Shown in pieces: positions 18,401 through 27,011 of a DNA stretch of 64,000 bases. The number at the start of each line of letters is the position of its first letter. The first letter of the stretch is position 1. The notes under the pieces were generated by a model, which had not been told where the DNA came from, searched no databases, and saw only the letters and a program-made list of their open reading frames with translations. The position numbers and the translations under genes are program-made. Origin of the DNA: CAWBOY01 sp963790585 (GTDB lineage: Bacteria; Planctomycetota; Planctomycetia; Gemmatales; Gemmataceae); the NCBI GenBank assembly GCA_963790585.1, contig CAWBOY010000008.1:434001-498000 (forward strand), written 5' to 3'.

Positions 18401-19764
18401 TTGCCGATCTCATCACCGCCGGTACTACCTACGAGACTATTGGAAGAAGAGATAACTCCAGATACGCCCGTCGTGCCGCTGCCCCATGTCACGACGCCCA
18501 GGTTGCCGTTCCAAGCGGAATCATTGAAGACAAAATTGCCATTGGATAATGTCGTCACGGATCCGCCAATTCCGAGGTTCCCGTTATCGCCGGTCAGAGC
18601 GCTTATAAGGGCACCAGTCTGACCATTGAATAAATAGACCGCTCCCGGGGCTTGATTGGCGGGCGGCGTAGCAAGGACGACATTCCCCGTGCTGAGCGCC
18701 AAGGATGCCCCAGAAATGGCACCTGATCCCGGATTCACAAAATTGTATTGAGGGAATAACCCAGTCGAGCTGCTTATTACCAGGAACTTTGGATCTAGTA
18801 AAAGCGTTCCGCCCGATCCGGCATTGGCCGTGCCGCCGTAGGTCAATTGGCCATGAGATGAAATCTCAATATGTCCGCCCAAGCTGCTCTTTGAGCCGGT
18901 CGCTTGGACGTCACCCGTGTACATCGTACTGTTAGACGACATGACTTCCACTTGACCGGCTCGGCCCGCGCTGCCGGAAACGTCGACGTGAGAGGCGATC
19001 AACAAAATGTCCCGGCCAAAGAGATTAACGGTGCCTCCCGCTGTTCCCTTGGCCATAAACCGACCGCTGGCAAAGAGCCGCCCTATTGTGCCGCCATCGA
19101 TCGTCACCTCTCCCCCGGCCCCGTTAACGCCAGAAACCGTAGTTAGCGCTGACGTGGTGTCTATGTAGGACGATGTGAATTTGACCGCAATGGTCCCGCC
19201 AGCAGCTCCGAGGACCCCCGTATTCAGATAATTGCGAGCGCTAATGGCGATAGAGCCGCCGTTCCCACTCGTCTGAATCTGGCTGGCGTTGACAAAATTA
19301 TCCGCTGTTGCCGCGAGCTTCATCGCTTTAATGCTGCCGCCGACATCAATGTTTATCAAACCGCTGCTGGCTAGCGTCAGATCCGTTGCGCTCAATGTAC
19401 CGTCGATGGTTAGCGCGCTGGCGCTGATCCCTAATTGCCCTGCCGTCGCGACATTTCCCGTCAGGTCCAAGGTGCCCTGTGCATTGATTTGGCGCAGATT
19501 GGCGGCCGAAGCGAACGAAAAATCGGTCTTGTTATTGATAAGCACCGTCACGACACCTTTGCCGCTCTCCGAGATCTGAGCCGAGCCGCCCAAGATCGTG
19601 AGTGCGCCGGTTGAATTGTCGTAATTCGCCGAAATTTGCCCAAGCGCGGCTCCTTGCGTATAAACCGCCGGTGCCAGTCGGCTCTCCAGAACCTCGATCT
19701 GGGGACGGACAAAGCGGCGTGTTACGGATCTTTTCCGACCTGCTGCCCGAGTCGACGACGACAT
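15490..19764 (-). CDS. Giant exported beta-strand repeat protein (about 1424 residues)
   Basis: The start is set at 19764, where MSSSTRAAGRKR follows gaggtattc. It leads into RRFVRPQIEVLESRLAPA, a planctomycete-type N-terminal targeting region. An upstream open frame to 20124 is antisense to the transposon and is rejected. Residues about 35-330 form FhaB-like right-handed beta-helix repeats (LTIDGTLSATDL, GGEVTIDGGTIG). Next come about eleven tandem units of 50-60 residues built on LTNGNYVVxSPxWNxNxGAxTWGxGTxG followed by NSLVGSTAGDxVG. After a further beta-helix part, about five units of about 46 residues occur (AYLYDxGGSNVF...GYFNQAIGF). The protein is low in Cys and rich in Gly, Thr, Asn and Ser, and is probably a cell-surface or secreted structural or adhesive protein. 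Its function is not known. Confidence 0.8.
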   Translation of the reverse strand: MSSSTRAAGRKRSVTRRFVRPQIEVLESRLAPAVYTQGAALGQISANYDNSTGALTILGGSAQISESGKGVVTVLINNKTDFSFASAANLRQINAQGTLDLTGNVATAGQLGISASALTIDGTLSATDLTLASSGLINIDVGGSIKAMKLAATADNFVNASQIQTSGNGGSIAISARNYLNTGVLGAAGGTIAVKFTSSYIDTTSALTTVSGVNGAGGEVTIDGGTIGRLFASGRFMAKGTAGGTVNLFGRDILLIASHVDVSGSAGRAGQVEVMSSNSTMYTGDVQATGSKSSLGGHIEISSHGQLTYGGTANAGSGGTLLLDPKFLVISSSTGLFPQYNFVNPGSGAISGASLALSTGNVVLATPPANQAPGAVYLFNGQTGALISALTGDNGNLGIGGSVTTLSNGNFVFNDSAWNGNLGVVTWGSGTTGVSGVISSSNSLVGSTGGDEIGNGGVVALTNGNYVVASPFWNNSQGAVTWGDGTKGSSGAVTDTNSISGFTPFHQGISTGDEVGFGGVVALPSGNYVIKSPDWNGNRGAVTWGEGTVPITGGIGADTSLIGSTAGDTIGQGVTVLANGNYVAFSSNWSNGKGEATWCLGTSQVNGQVSSNNSLVGINSNDFVGTSVTALSNDNYVVSSPHWNGNLGAATWGSGTSGVTGTVTGSNSLTGFTPGDFVSFGGVTALTNGNYIVGSPDYGGGYGAVTLLNGTMKFADYVRPSNSLVGSHSTDAIGVTVVALSGGNYVVLSPNWNGNLGAATWGNGTTGITGSISSSNSLIGSVAGDRVGSSAIALTNGNYVVESGDWSGMKGAATWGNGSAGTTGDVSATNSLVGSTAGDFVGGATALKNGNYVVVSPNWNSLRGAITWENGTTATRGTISPINSLVGATAGDMIGGSQFQGGGISLLSNGNYVVTSPVWNANEGAATWASGTTGLTLDGQNFIDAQNSIVNCQDSSVRSGPLVGSFLANEKTGSNTYATVVGFTDPNQTTYALAQGQTLTVSPSFLTSSLNAGSNVILQADDDITVNSPISVTPTGKAGNLTLQAGRSIFINANINTGGGTLILTVNDTKANGVIDAQRDPGNAALTMQTGTTVNTGAGSLYIYLFNATDKTNHGTGVVTLAGITAAAATIYVPTGTNTLVLTPGGGTFSGNSATITLSNVKTVNVIGNSTDVAYLYDTTGSDVFSATPTYSNFQGSGFYNQAVGFKTINAYAKTGTTDSAYLYDAGGSNVFVGTPMYSYMSGTTYFNQAIGFPAVNAYATSKTSNDAAYLFDNGGQNTFVGGAASSYLQGSGYFNQAIGFKSVNATAKSGANDTAYFAGAASGNVFNATTTNSYMYGTGYLNQATGFVTVSATGAKTDTANLYDGAGTNTYTAQGAGGSLVFGGITEAETGFGFVNIVQSKGSSDKAVTNGITFSLNKVGTWH

Positions 19765-19835
19765 GAATACCTCGAAAAAGGAAGGGAGATGTGACAGGTT
19801 ATACACCACGCGACACGCGAGCGATAGCACCAAGT

Positions 19836-19881
19836 TTCCACCTGACAACTTTGGTGTGAGCAGCTGAAAAGTTGGTGGAAA
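19836..19881. repeat. Inverted repeat at the left boundary of the ISKra4-like element
   Basis: The arms gtttccacc-tgac-aacttt and aaaagtt-ggtggaaat pair around gggtgtgagcagctg-like sequence. It spans the predicted left end of the insertion element and lies just upstream of the giant protein gene. It may be part of the transposase recognition site, or a terminator shielding the giant gene. Confidence 0.5.
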
Positions 19882-19945
19882 TTTTGTACACCTATCAGCG
19901 GTAGGACGATCCGACAAGAATGCCCCCCCGCTCGGAGAAGCAACG

Positions 19946-20179
19946 ATGTCCGTCGACACCCCAACCCGGCAAGACCAAGTCCAGGAATTGGCCGCGGCCA
20001 TTGCTGAGTTTTCGCAAGATGAGTTGGTCCAGATGGCCCAACTGCTTGTGGACGCGGAACCCGCTACGCTCTTTGGTGCCACCGAATTCAAGATCCGCGA
20101 CCTTGCCCTGAAAATCGCCGCCAAAGCCTATGAAAAACGCCTGGCTCAAAAAAAAACGGCTACGAATCCTCCTCAGTGA
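19946..20179 (+). CDS. ISKra4-like transposase, upstream frame (orfA)
   Basis: This 77-residue helical N-terminal part begins MSVDTPTRQDQVQELAAAIA. It ends shortly after a run of nine adenines (20148-20156), where a -1 shift would join it to orfB. Alone it lacks all catalytic residues. Its stop TGA overlaps the GTG of orfB (GTGA). Confidence 0.75.
   Translation: MSVDTPTRQDQVQELAAAIAEFSQDELVQMAQLLVDAEPATLFGATEFKIRDLALKIAAKAYEKRLAQKKTATNPPQ
20148..20156 (+). promoter_or_regulatory. A9 slippery run for -1 frameshifting in the transposase
   Basis: In the orfA frame the codons are caa-aaa-aaa-acg. Slipping back one base on this A run gives aac-ggc-tac-gaa and continues without a stop through the GTG at 20176 into orfB (NGYESSVTCPDCDH). 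A homopolymer of this kind is a classic site of programmed ribosomal frameshifting or transcriptional slippage in insertion sequences. Confidence 0.7.
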
Positions 20180-21369
20180 CCTGCCCCGACTGCGACCATG
20201 CCGCTCCCTTTCACGGTGACCGCCCCCGTCGACTCGTTAGCCTCTTCGGCACCATCGGCTACCGACGCGCCTACTACTACTGCCGCTGTTGCGCGCGGGG
20301 CTATGCCCCGTTCGACGAGCGAGCCGGCATCACGACACGGTCGTTGACGCCCGCGGCCGAACAACTGACCACCTTAGCGGGCGGCGTTTGCGATAGCTTC
20401 GAGAGGGGAGCAGAACTACTCCAGGAGATGTCGGGAGTCGATGTGTCCGAATCGACGGTCCAACGCACCACCGAAGACGTGGGGCAACGGATCGAGAAGT
20501 GCATGGCCGACGGCATCCTTTTTGGTTTGGCGGTGCTTTGGCCGTGGTATCAGGATGCCCAGGGACGCAGCGTGGCCTATGTGACTGTGGATGCAACGGG
20601 CACACGTCAACAGGGCCCCCGCGGTGCCAAAGCGGAAGGCCGGATGGCTTATGTTGCTGGTGTCTACAATCCGTATCCCGGTGACGCCTGGCTCCAGCCA
20701 CCGGGCAAACCACCGCCCTGCTTGCAAGTGCGTTATCTGAGCGGGCTGTATGCATTGGACCAGTTAGGCCCGTTATTGCGTCGGCAGGCGGCCCATGTGG
20801 GCATGGAGAAAGCCCAAAGGTGGGTGGCGTTGACCGATGGAGGCAACGGGTTGGAGGCGTTCATGCAGACTAACTTTAACCGTGAGGACCTGGTGTTGAT
20901 TTTGGACTTCTGGCACGCGGCGAGCTACCTGGAGAAGTTGGCCAAAGCCTTGTACCTGACGGACGAAGAAAAAGCAAAGGCTCAGGCGGAGCAGTGGTGT
21001 AGTCTGCTCAAGCGGGAGGGAGGGGCGACGACGCTGGGCGTATTGGAGAACTGGACTTGGCCCGAGCGGATGTCGGCGACGTTGCGTGACCAGAGGGAAG
21101 AAGTGGAGAGATACTTCGGAAACAATGTGCATCGGATGGAGTACCCGGAGTATCTAGCGGACGGATTGCAGATTGGCAGCGGCGTGGTGGAAAGCGCGTG
21201 CAAGACGGTAGTGGGGCAGCGTCTGAAAGGGGCGGGCATGCGTTGGGGTGAGAACGGGGCGCACGCGTTGTGCCACGTGCGGGCGCTGTACCGCAGCGAA
21301 AAGGGACAATGGGCTGCCTTTTGGGAACGACGGTTTACGAAAAGAACAACCGTTCAGCAACTTAACTGA
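20176..21369 (+). CDS. ISKra4-like transposase, catalytic frame (orfB)
   Basis: This frame of 397 residues begins with a zinc-ribbon-like part (TCPDCDH and, further on, YYCRCCARGY). It continues with AYVTVDATGTRQ (first catalytic Asp), VLILDFWHAASYLEKLAKAL (second Asp with the typical FWHA/DFYHA-like block), and IGSGVVESACKTVVGQRLKG with the catalytic Glu. These are the hallmarks of ISKra4-family DDE transposases. It can start at GTG 20176, but the A9 run upstream suggests that the active enzyme is an orfA-orfB fusion of about 470 residues. Confidence 0.85.
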   Translation: MTCPDCDHAAPFHGDRPRRLVSLFGTIGYRRAYYYCRCCARGYAPFDERAGITTRSLTPAAEQLTTLAGGVCDSFERGAELLQEMSGVDVSESTVQRTTEDVGQRIEKCMADGILFGLAVLWPWYQDAQGRSVAYVTVDATGTRQQGPRGAKAEGRMAYVAGVYNPYPGDAWLQPPGKPPPCLQVRYLSGLYALDQLGPLLRRQAAHVGMEKAQRWVALTDGGNGLEAFMQTNFNREDLVLILDFWHAASYLEKLAKALYLTDEEKAKAQAEQWCSLLKREGGATTLGVLENWTWPERMSATLRDQREEVERYFGNNVHRMEYPEYLADGLQIGSGVVESACKTVVGQRLKGAGMRWGENGAHALCHVRALYRSEKGQWAAFWERRFTKRTTVQQLN

Positions 21370-21402
21370 CGCTTACACACAACTTTGCGCAAGCATGCGT
21401 CT

Positions 21403-21621
21403 TTATGAAGGCGACTTCAACCGTCGTTCCGCCAACATCGTAACAAACGCTGCATGTTCGGGCTGTTGATGTCCTGCTGCAATGTCGTCATGACATGGAA
21501 CTCCCGCGATCAGCTCCGCGAACTTGAGATTCGGCATCGCCTCCCACCGGCGCATGAACTCGTCCCGGGTTGGGTGGTCACCATGTCTGAGTAAAGGCAT
21601 CTCTAACTCGGTTTGACTCAT
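21403..21621 (-). pseudogene. Uma2-family gene fragment (5' part only)
   Basis: From the ATG at 21621 the translation starts MSQTELEMPLLRHGDHPTRD and continues EFMRRWEAMPNLKFAELIAG, the typical Uma2 N-terminus. Similarity then stops, and the remaining 30 residues are unrelated. The nuclease core is absent. The fragment ends about 15 bases from the right end of the ISKra4-like element, so insertion or a deletion at that element probably removed the rest. Confidence 0.65.
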
Positions 21622-21738
21622 CATGCGCCTTGCGCTCGCAGTCGATCTCGGTATTATCTTTTCGCGATGTTTATTGATTTGCCGTTCACAACCCGAATCA
21701 GAAAGGGATTGCACCGCGTTGAGGGCAAGGAGGTTTGT

Positions 21739-23427
21739 ATGAATATCATAGAAGGCAGCGAGTCGCATAGCTGCCTCCAGTCAAGCCGCGGCGTTTTGGA
21801 GACACTCATGACTGTAAAGACGGATCGTCGAGCCTTTCTCGTGACGGCTGGGTCGGCGGTACTTGCGGGCTTTGTCCCAAAACTAGCCCATTCTCAGAGT
21901 GTCGCGCCGCCGAAACAATTGGTACTCGGCCAAGTTGAAGCAGTCGCAGCGGGGAATACTGTGCTTGCTGAGGGTGGAAATGCTGTTGATGCCATCGTCG
22001 CCGCGGCTTTGGTCGCGGGGGTCGTGGCAGTACCTCTCACGGGGATTGGTGGCTATGGTGGCCATCTTATCGTCGGCGGTTTACCGGGTGGCAAGACAGT
22101 CTCAATCGACTTCAATACGGCCGCTCCGGCGGCGCTGACGGAAGACTACTTCCACGCCAATGAAAAGGGTGAGGTGAAAGACGATGTCCACGCCTATGGC
22201 TGGTTAGGATCGGGAGTGCCTGGCGTACTCGCGGGATTGCAGAAGGGTCTCGATCTCTATGGGACGAAGAAATTCGCGGAACTTGTGAAGCCAGCGGTCC
22301 GCTTTGCTCGTGACGGCTTCGCCATCAACCGGTCGTTCGCGGGTGCAATCAAGACTAACGAAAAGCGACTTCGGGCTGACGCTGGCTCCGCGAAGCTTTT
22401 CTTCACGAGTGATCGCCCGCTTCGGGAGGGTGAGAGATTCCGCAACCCGGACTTGGCTGGGCTCCTCGAAACATTGGCCGAAGCTGGGAATGTCGCCTCG
22501 TTTTATAGGGGGAAGATTGCGGAATCGATCGTCGCGGCGAACCGAAAGGGTGGCGGCATTCTCACGCTGGATGATTTCGCCAAATACCAAGCCCGCGTCG
22601 AGACGCCGCTCACGATCGAATGGAATGGTTATCGAATCCATACGCCGCCGCCTGCGTCTGGCGGACTGACCGTTGTCGAATCGTTGAATATCCTCAAAGC
22701 CTTGGGATGGCCCAGCCGCGCGGAAACTCGGGACCTGGAATTCATCGAAGCAATGCGGGCGTCGTGGACCGATCGTTTCCAATATTTGGGCGATCCCGTC
22801 ACTCGTGATGTGCCGATCCGACGCCTGTTATCGGAGGGGTATGCCAAGGAGGTCGCCGCCAAGATTCGGAAATCGATGGCTGAGGGGAAGCCGATCGAGG
22901 GGAAATCGGACGGCCGTTCGGCCACGGGCACGATTCATTTGAATGCTATCGATTCACACGGCCTGGCCGTCGCGCTCACCTTCACTCATGGAGACTACCT
23001 CGGGGCCCAGGTCACCGTCGATGGCTTGGGCCTAACCCTTGGCCAAGGAATGTCCCGTTTCGACCCGCGCCCCGGCCGGGCAAACTCTCCTGGCCCAGGT
23101 AAGCGTCCCCTTCATAACATGTGTCCAACGATCGTGACGCGCGACGAGGCTGTCGTGTTGGCTATCGGAGCCACCGGAGGCCGCCGCATCGTCAACGCCG
23201 TGACAAGCGTGTTAGCCGCCCGGCTAGGCGAGAAAATGACGTTGCTCGAGGCTGTCAAGGCCCCCAGAATCCACACCGAGGGCGACTTGGCAATCCTCGC
23301 TGACGCGGAACTTCGCTCAAAGGAATGGCTTGTAAAGCTGGGATTCTCGATAAAAAGGGGAGCCGTAGCGTCGCTGAATGGGATTGAGCGAGAGGGGTAT
23401 GGGAATTTGATTGGCGGGGCTCGGTGA
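21739..23427 (+). CDS. ggt: Gamma-glutamyltransferase, Tat-exported
   Basis: This is an N-terminal-nucleophile enzyme that transfers or hydrolyses the gamma-glutamyl group of glutathione-like compounds. The precursor should cleave itself before the Thr of TGTIHLNAIDSHG (the usual motif is TTH; here T-I-H). Downstream GRRIVNAV and the GATGG loop fit the small subunit, and GSGVPGVLAGL fits the large subunit. A twin-arginine signal (TDRRAFLVTAGSAVLAGF) indicates folded export to the periplasm. Two starts are possible. ATG 21739 has a textbook AAGGAGG six bases upstream and puts 23 residues before MTVKTDRR; ATG 21808 has a weaker ggaga and gives the more usual short Tat n-region. The Ile after the nucleophile is unusual. 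Confidence 0.87.
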   Translation: MNIIEGSESHSCLQSSRGVLETLMTVKTDRRAFLVTAGSAVLAGFVPKLAHSQSVAPPKQLVLGQVEAVAAGNTVLAEGGNAVDAIVAAALVAGVVAVPLTGIGGYGGHLIVGGLPGGKTVSIDFNTAAPAALTEDYFHANEKGEVKDDVHAYGWLGSGVPGVLAGLQKGLDLYGTKKFAELVKPAVRFARDGFAINRSFAGAIKTNEKRLRADAGSAKLFFTSDRPLREGERFRNPDLAGLLETLAEAGNVASFYRGKIAESIVAANRKGGGILTLDDFAKYQARVETPLTIEWNGYRIHTPPPASGGLTVVESLNILKALGWPSRAETRDLEFIEAMRASWTDRFQYLGDPVTRDVPIRRLLSEGYAKEVAAKIRKSMAEGKPIEGKSDGRSATGTIHLNAIDSHGLAVALTFTHGDYLGAQVTVDGLGLTLGQGMSRFDPRPGRANSPGPGKRPLHNMCPTIVTRDEAVVLAIGATGGRRIVNAVTSVLAARLGEKMTLLEAVKAPRIHTEGDLAILADAELRSKEWLVKLGFSIKRGAVASLNGIEREGYGNLIGGAR

Positions 23428-23689
23428 TGAGGGCTCTTGGTGCTCTAAAAAAGGGAGGCACTGCGTCGCTTATGTCGCTGAAGGGCGTCTTGCAAGAAGT
23501 GAGAATGCCGGCCGAGATAGTGGTTATAATCATTACCTTTACGTTTCGTGAGACGAGAAGTAAGATAGAAAAAGACAAAGAACATAATTCGGCCAGCGCC
23601 TGAGAATTGTTAGACTAACAACCTGAAGGCTTGTTTGGCCAGCGGCCAGTTGCTTGGCTGTTTGCTATGTCACGGAAGTGGAGGAATAA

Positions 23690-24706
23690 GTGGACCGGGT
23701 TCGTGGATTGGACGCAATTCGTGCCGTATGCGCATTCTGGGTGGTGATGGGCCACCTTGGTGGGCCGCCAGTCACATTCGGGATTGATAAATCCGCGTCG
23801 TTGGGCTGGCTCGTGGGCGGCGTATACAATAACTTCTGGAATGGGCCTGCAGCTGTTATTGTTTTCTTTGTCATATCAGGATTCTGCATTCATTATCCAT
23901 TCTCTCGCACACTTCAAATTCCATCACTTGTTGGATACGGAACGCGTCGATATCTTCGCGTCGGCGTTCCATTTGCCGTAGGGATGTTTGTATCACCGCT
24001 TCTCGGAATAGATATCGTTACGCTGTACGATCGCATACTTTGGAGCTTAGTCGCGGAGTTAGTGTATTACACTCTGTATCCCGGCTTGTTGGCTTTGCGA
24101 CGACAAGGCGTGGCCTGGCGCTCGATGGTGATTTGTGGTTTTGTCGCGGCCTTTGTATTGATAGGGACCAACCCAGCAGCCAAGCCCTACCCCTCGTGGG
24201 GAATTGGACTTGATTGGCTTTTAGGGTTGCCATGTTGGCTTTTGGGCTGCGAATTGGCAGAGATGACAGCTAATAATAGCTTGCCGAATTCCAGAAGGCT
24301 TTGGTCGTGGAGGTACACCGTTTGGGGCGTTTCCGTAGCGATTAGTCTTCTTCGATTTCACAGCCCAATAGGATATCCGTGGACACTTAATGTATTTGGC
24401 ATTTTGGTTGCCTGTTGGCTTTCCAGAGAAATTAGACATTTTCAGGATCATGAGCCGACAGTTTGGCTTGAATGGGCAGGAAAATGGAGCTACTCAGTTT
24501 ACCTTATTCATTTGCCTGCAAGTGCTCTCATCGACATGCAACCGCTTCCTAACCTGGGACCAATACTAAACTGGTCCGTGCATATGATTTTCTTGATGAT
24601 TGCCAGTTATTTGTTTTACCTGCTGGTAGAGTTTCCAGCGCACATCCTAGCCCGTTCCATTGGACGAGCGGTATCATTCGGCTATTGGGATCGAAAAAAT
24701 AGTTGA
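23690..24706 (+). CDS. Acyltransferase-3 family membrane protein
   Basis: This is a multi-spanning inner-membrane O-acyltransferase that transfers acyl groups, commonly acetyl, onto extracellular or lipid-linked sugars. The N-terminal RGLDAIRAVCAFWVVMGHLG block holds the conserved Arg and His of the family, and about ten hydrophobic segments follow. The start is GTG at 23690 with ggaggaata directly upstream. It is the first gene at the left end of the polysaccharide locus, on the plus strand and convergent with the GT4 gene at 24743. Base composition is visibly richer in A+T than the housekeeping genes, a possible sign of transfer. A second member of the family is at 32259. Confidence 0.87.
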   Translation: MDRVRGLDAIRAVCAFWVVMGHLGGPPVTFGIDKSASLGWLVGGVYNNFWNGPAAVIVFFVISGFCIHYPFSRTLQIPSLVGYGTRRYLRVGVPFAVGMFVSPLLGIDIVTLYDRILWSLVAELVYYTLYPGLLALRRQGVAWRSMVICGFVAAFVLIGTNPAAKPYPSWGIGLDWLLGLPCWLLGCELAEMTANNSLPNSRRLWSWRYTVWGVSVAISLLRFHSPIGYPWTLNVFGILVACWLSREIRHFQDHEPTVWLEWAGKWSYSVYLIHLPASALIDMQPLPNLGPILNWSVHMIFLMIASYLFYLLVEFPAHILARSIGRAVSFGYWDRKNS

Positions 24707-24742
24707 GAGATGTCGATTCGGCTAAGATTTTGAAGTGAATTG

Positions 24743-25837
24743 TCATTGCTTCAAGTTAGACAGTCCAAGGAATTTCTCTCGCGCATGTCCAAATCGCTGT
24801 CGAAATGCGTCGAACCGAAATTGGTCGACCCAACGTTTATGGCCCGCACGGCCCACCTTTTCTGCGAACTCTGGTTGTGTAAGAAGTTCGATGAGACGAT
24901 TCGGCAACTCCTCCGGTCGATCAAGGTTGACCACGAATCCCGTCTGTCCGTCGGCGACGATTTCGGGAGCAGCATCGTGAATCGATGCGATGACAGGCAG
25001 GCGATGTCGCATCGCTTCAATGTAGACCAAACCAAATCCTTCACCACGGCTGGGCATGGCAAATACGCGTGCGTTGGCATACATCCGTTCAAGGTCGACT
25101 TCGGAAACGAAGCCCTCGAAACGAATCTGTTCTCTCGCGGACGAAGCCTCGGCCAGCTTGCGAAGCTCATCGAGGATGACACCGGTGCCGACGATCTGCA
25201 AAGTGGCGCCAGGCACCTTGGCGACGACCTGAGGCCAGCAAGCAATAAGTTCGTGGTGGCCTTTGTATCGATCCTGGGCTAGTCGGCCGACGATCAAGAC
25301 TCGAGGCGGACGCTCTAAATAAGGTGTGCTGGGCGCCGGTTCCTCTTCTCCTTCGGTCGCCAACCAACAGAGTTCGGCCCGAGCAAATCCACCGTGAATC
25401 TCCTCGGCTCGAGTTCGCGTAAAAGCCGAGTTCGTCAAGAGACTTGTCATTCGACGGGCGGCGGCGATATATTTAGGCTGTGCCGATTCCCAGACCTCGA
25501 TTCCGTGAATGAACATGAGCGACGGGCGCCCGCGGACGAATGGCAGCGCGTGGACCTGAGCTGCGCTAGTGGAATCGTAGATAAAGTGGCTGGCAGTCCA
25601 GGCATGCCGCATGGCTGACAGGCCAAAACCAATGCGCGATCCGGAACAGATTTTTACGTCGACCGGCAAATCTTTCGCCACCTCGCGGTCGCCAAAAGCC
25701 AAGGCGTGCATGCGAATCCGTCCCTCAGCCTGGAATTCTCCTAGAACGCGAGCCATGAGCCGAGCCACGCGACAAATGCCGCCATTGCCGGCGCGTAGCG
25801 ACTCCACTCCAAGGAACACGATCGGTTTTCGATCCAT
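24743..25837 (-). CDS. Glycosyltransferase family 4
   Basis: This 364-residue GT-B retaining glycosyltransferase is expected to add one sugar to a growing glycan on the cytoplasmic side. The second Rossmann domain is clear: RVLIVGRLAQDRYKGHHELI, the loop PSRGEGFGLVYIEAMRHRLP with the E-x7-E donor-binding motif, and a helical C-terminus. The acceptor side begins with KPIVFLGVESLRAGNGGICR, including the Gly-rich loop. Its ATG overlaps the stop of the upstream GT4 gene by one base (TAATG), which points to translational coupling. Donor and linkage cannot be read from sequence. Confidence 0.88.
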   Translation of the reverse strand: MDRKPIVFLGVESLRAGNGGICRVARLMARVLGEFQAEGRIRMHALAFGDREVAKDLPVDVKICSGSRIGFGLSAMRHAWTASHFIYDSTSAAQVHALPFVRGRPSLMFIHGIEVWESAQPKYIAAARRMTSLLTNSAFTRTRAEEIHGGFARAELCWLATEGEEEPAPSTPYLERPPRVLIVGRLAQDRYKGHHELIACWPQVVAKVPGATLQIVGTGVILDELRKLAEASSAREQIRFEGFVSEVDLERMYANARVFAMPSRGEGFGLVYIEAMRHRLPVIASIHDAAPEIVADGQTGFVVNLDRPEELPNRLIELLTQPEFAEKVGRAGHKRWVDQFRFDAFRQRFGHAREKFLGLSNLKQ

Positions 25838-27011
25838 TATTTACTCTCAAGCCAATTCAAAGCCGACAGCAAGCCGCGCGTTGCCTCTTCAAGACTATAA
25901 TGCTGAACGCGTTCCTTGGCTCTACGTCCACGCGCCTGCAATTCCTCGGGATTGCGCAGAGCGTCACTTAAGGCAGCAGTCAAAGCTTCGACATTTCCGG
26001 CCTCAAAGACCCATCCGGTTTTACCCGGTTCGACCAAGTCACGCGCACAGCCGACATGATTACTAACGATCGCGGGCCGACCGAGGCACATCACTTCATT
26101 AACGCACAAGCCCCAGGTTTCGCTCTCTCCATAGCTGGGCAAAACGAGCAAGTCGCAAGCGGCGTAGGTACGGGGCATGAGCGTCTGGTTTTGAAACGGG
26201 GCAAAAAAAACATTTGGATTGCCGACCGCCGCGGAGCGCAAGGCGGCCTCGAGCGGTCCAGAGCCCACGAATAATAGTACGGAATCGGGTACAGAAACGT
26301 TGCAGAACGCCGCCAAGAGATCGAGTGGGCGTTTTTTTCCTGAAATTTTCCGGCAAACAGAATCACTCGCTTGTTCGCTGGAATGCCCAACAACTGCTTC
26401 CAGGCCGCACCCTCCTTCTCGACCTGCTCTGCATTTGCACGGAATCGATCATTATCGACTGCATGCGGGCTGAAAAATAATTGCTGATCGGTAGCACCGT
26501 GCTGCTGGAGATAGTCGCGATTGGCCTTGCCGACGTAGAGAAATGCCGCAAAGCGACGGAATAGGGCAGTGAGAATTTGCTTTTTGAGCCAGGCGGAAAA
26601 GCCACGGCGCTTTATCAGGCGATGGGAGTCGCCGCGAAGAAGCAGCGGAACATGGCCGACTTGCCGACGAAGGAGAAGCCGCACCATCGTGGCATAATTA
26701 TAACCAAGGCAGAGGATGGCCGTCGGCTGCCATTCGCGTAGTCGCTGCCCAAGGTTTGGATTGTCGATTCCCCAAAAATGGTCTGTTCCTGGACGCCGGC
26801 TGCAATTGGGCACGATTTCGGATTCATAGCCTTCGAGAAGGGGCAGATCCCACCGCAACGCTTGCTGAAAGGATGGGTCGACCTGATCCGTAATGCCAAA
26901 GTCCCAGAGATAAAAGACCCTAAATGCGCCATTTAGTTGGTTCGAGATCTGGCGGAACCAAGGTGCATAATACTGGATCGGATGTGTAGTAATGACCGCG
27001 AGTCGCCGCAT
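25837..27011 (-). CDS. Glycosyltransferase family 4 (frameshifted at an A run)
   Basis: ATG at 27011 starts MRRLAVITTHPIQYYAPWFR, a common opening of GT4 enzymes. The frame continues past VILFAGKFQEK to about 26335, where a run of seven A (minus strand) interrupts it. The second half, starting with RPLDLLAAFCNVSVPDSVLL, carries PSYGESETWGLCVNEVMCLG with the E-x7-E motif and ends at 25837. Adding one A or removing two restores a protein of about 390 residues. A homopolymer is a usual place for sequencing indels, so the gene is probably intact in the cell. Its start overlaps the stop of the polymerase gene (TGATG). Confidence 0.8.

Larger units (their letters stand above)
19850..21388 (+). mobile_element. 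ISKra4-family-like insertion sequence (ends approximate)
   Basis: The element carries two overlapping frames, orfA and orfB, typical of ISKra4-type transposases. Likely terminal repeats are gtgtgagcagctgaaaagtt near 19854 and, read inward, gtgtaagcgtcagttaagtt near 21378, which match at about 15 of 21 positions. Exact ends and a target duplication could not be fixed. The insertion separates the giant protein gene (minus) from a truncated Uma2 fragment at 21403. Confidence 0.7.

Noticed and set aside
15490..18600. Periodic sequence suggestive of a CRISPR array
   Set aside because: The period is long (about 150-180 bases), varies, and keeps one reading frame; it encodes protein repeats. No short identical repeats with unique spacers occur.
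19765..20124. Upstream extension of the giant protein frame (residues 1-120)
   Set aside because: It runs antisense through the transposase gene and lacks a start signal; the ATG at 19764 with a ribosome-binding site fits better.
23428..23689. Possible small gene between ggt and the acyltransferase
   Set aside because: Short frames here have no start signal or similarity; the stretch is an A+T-rich intergenic region.
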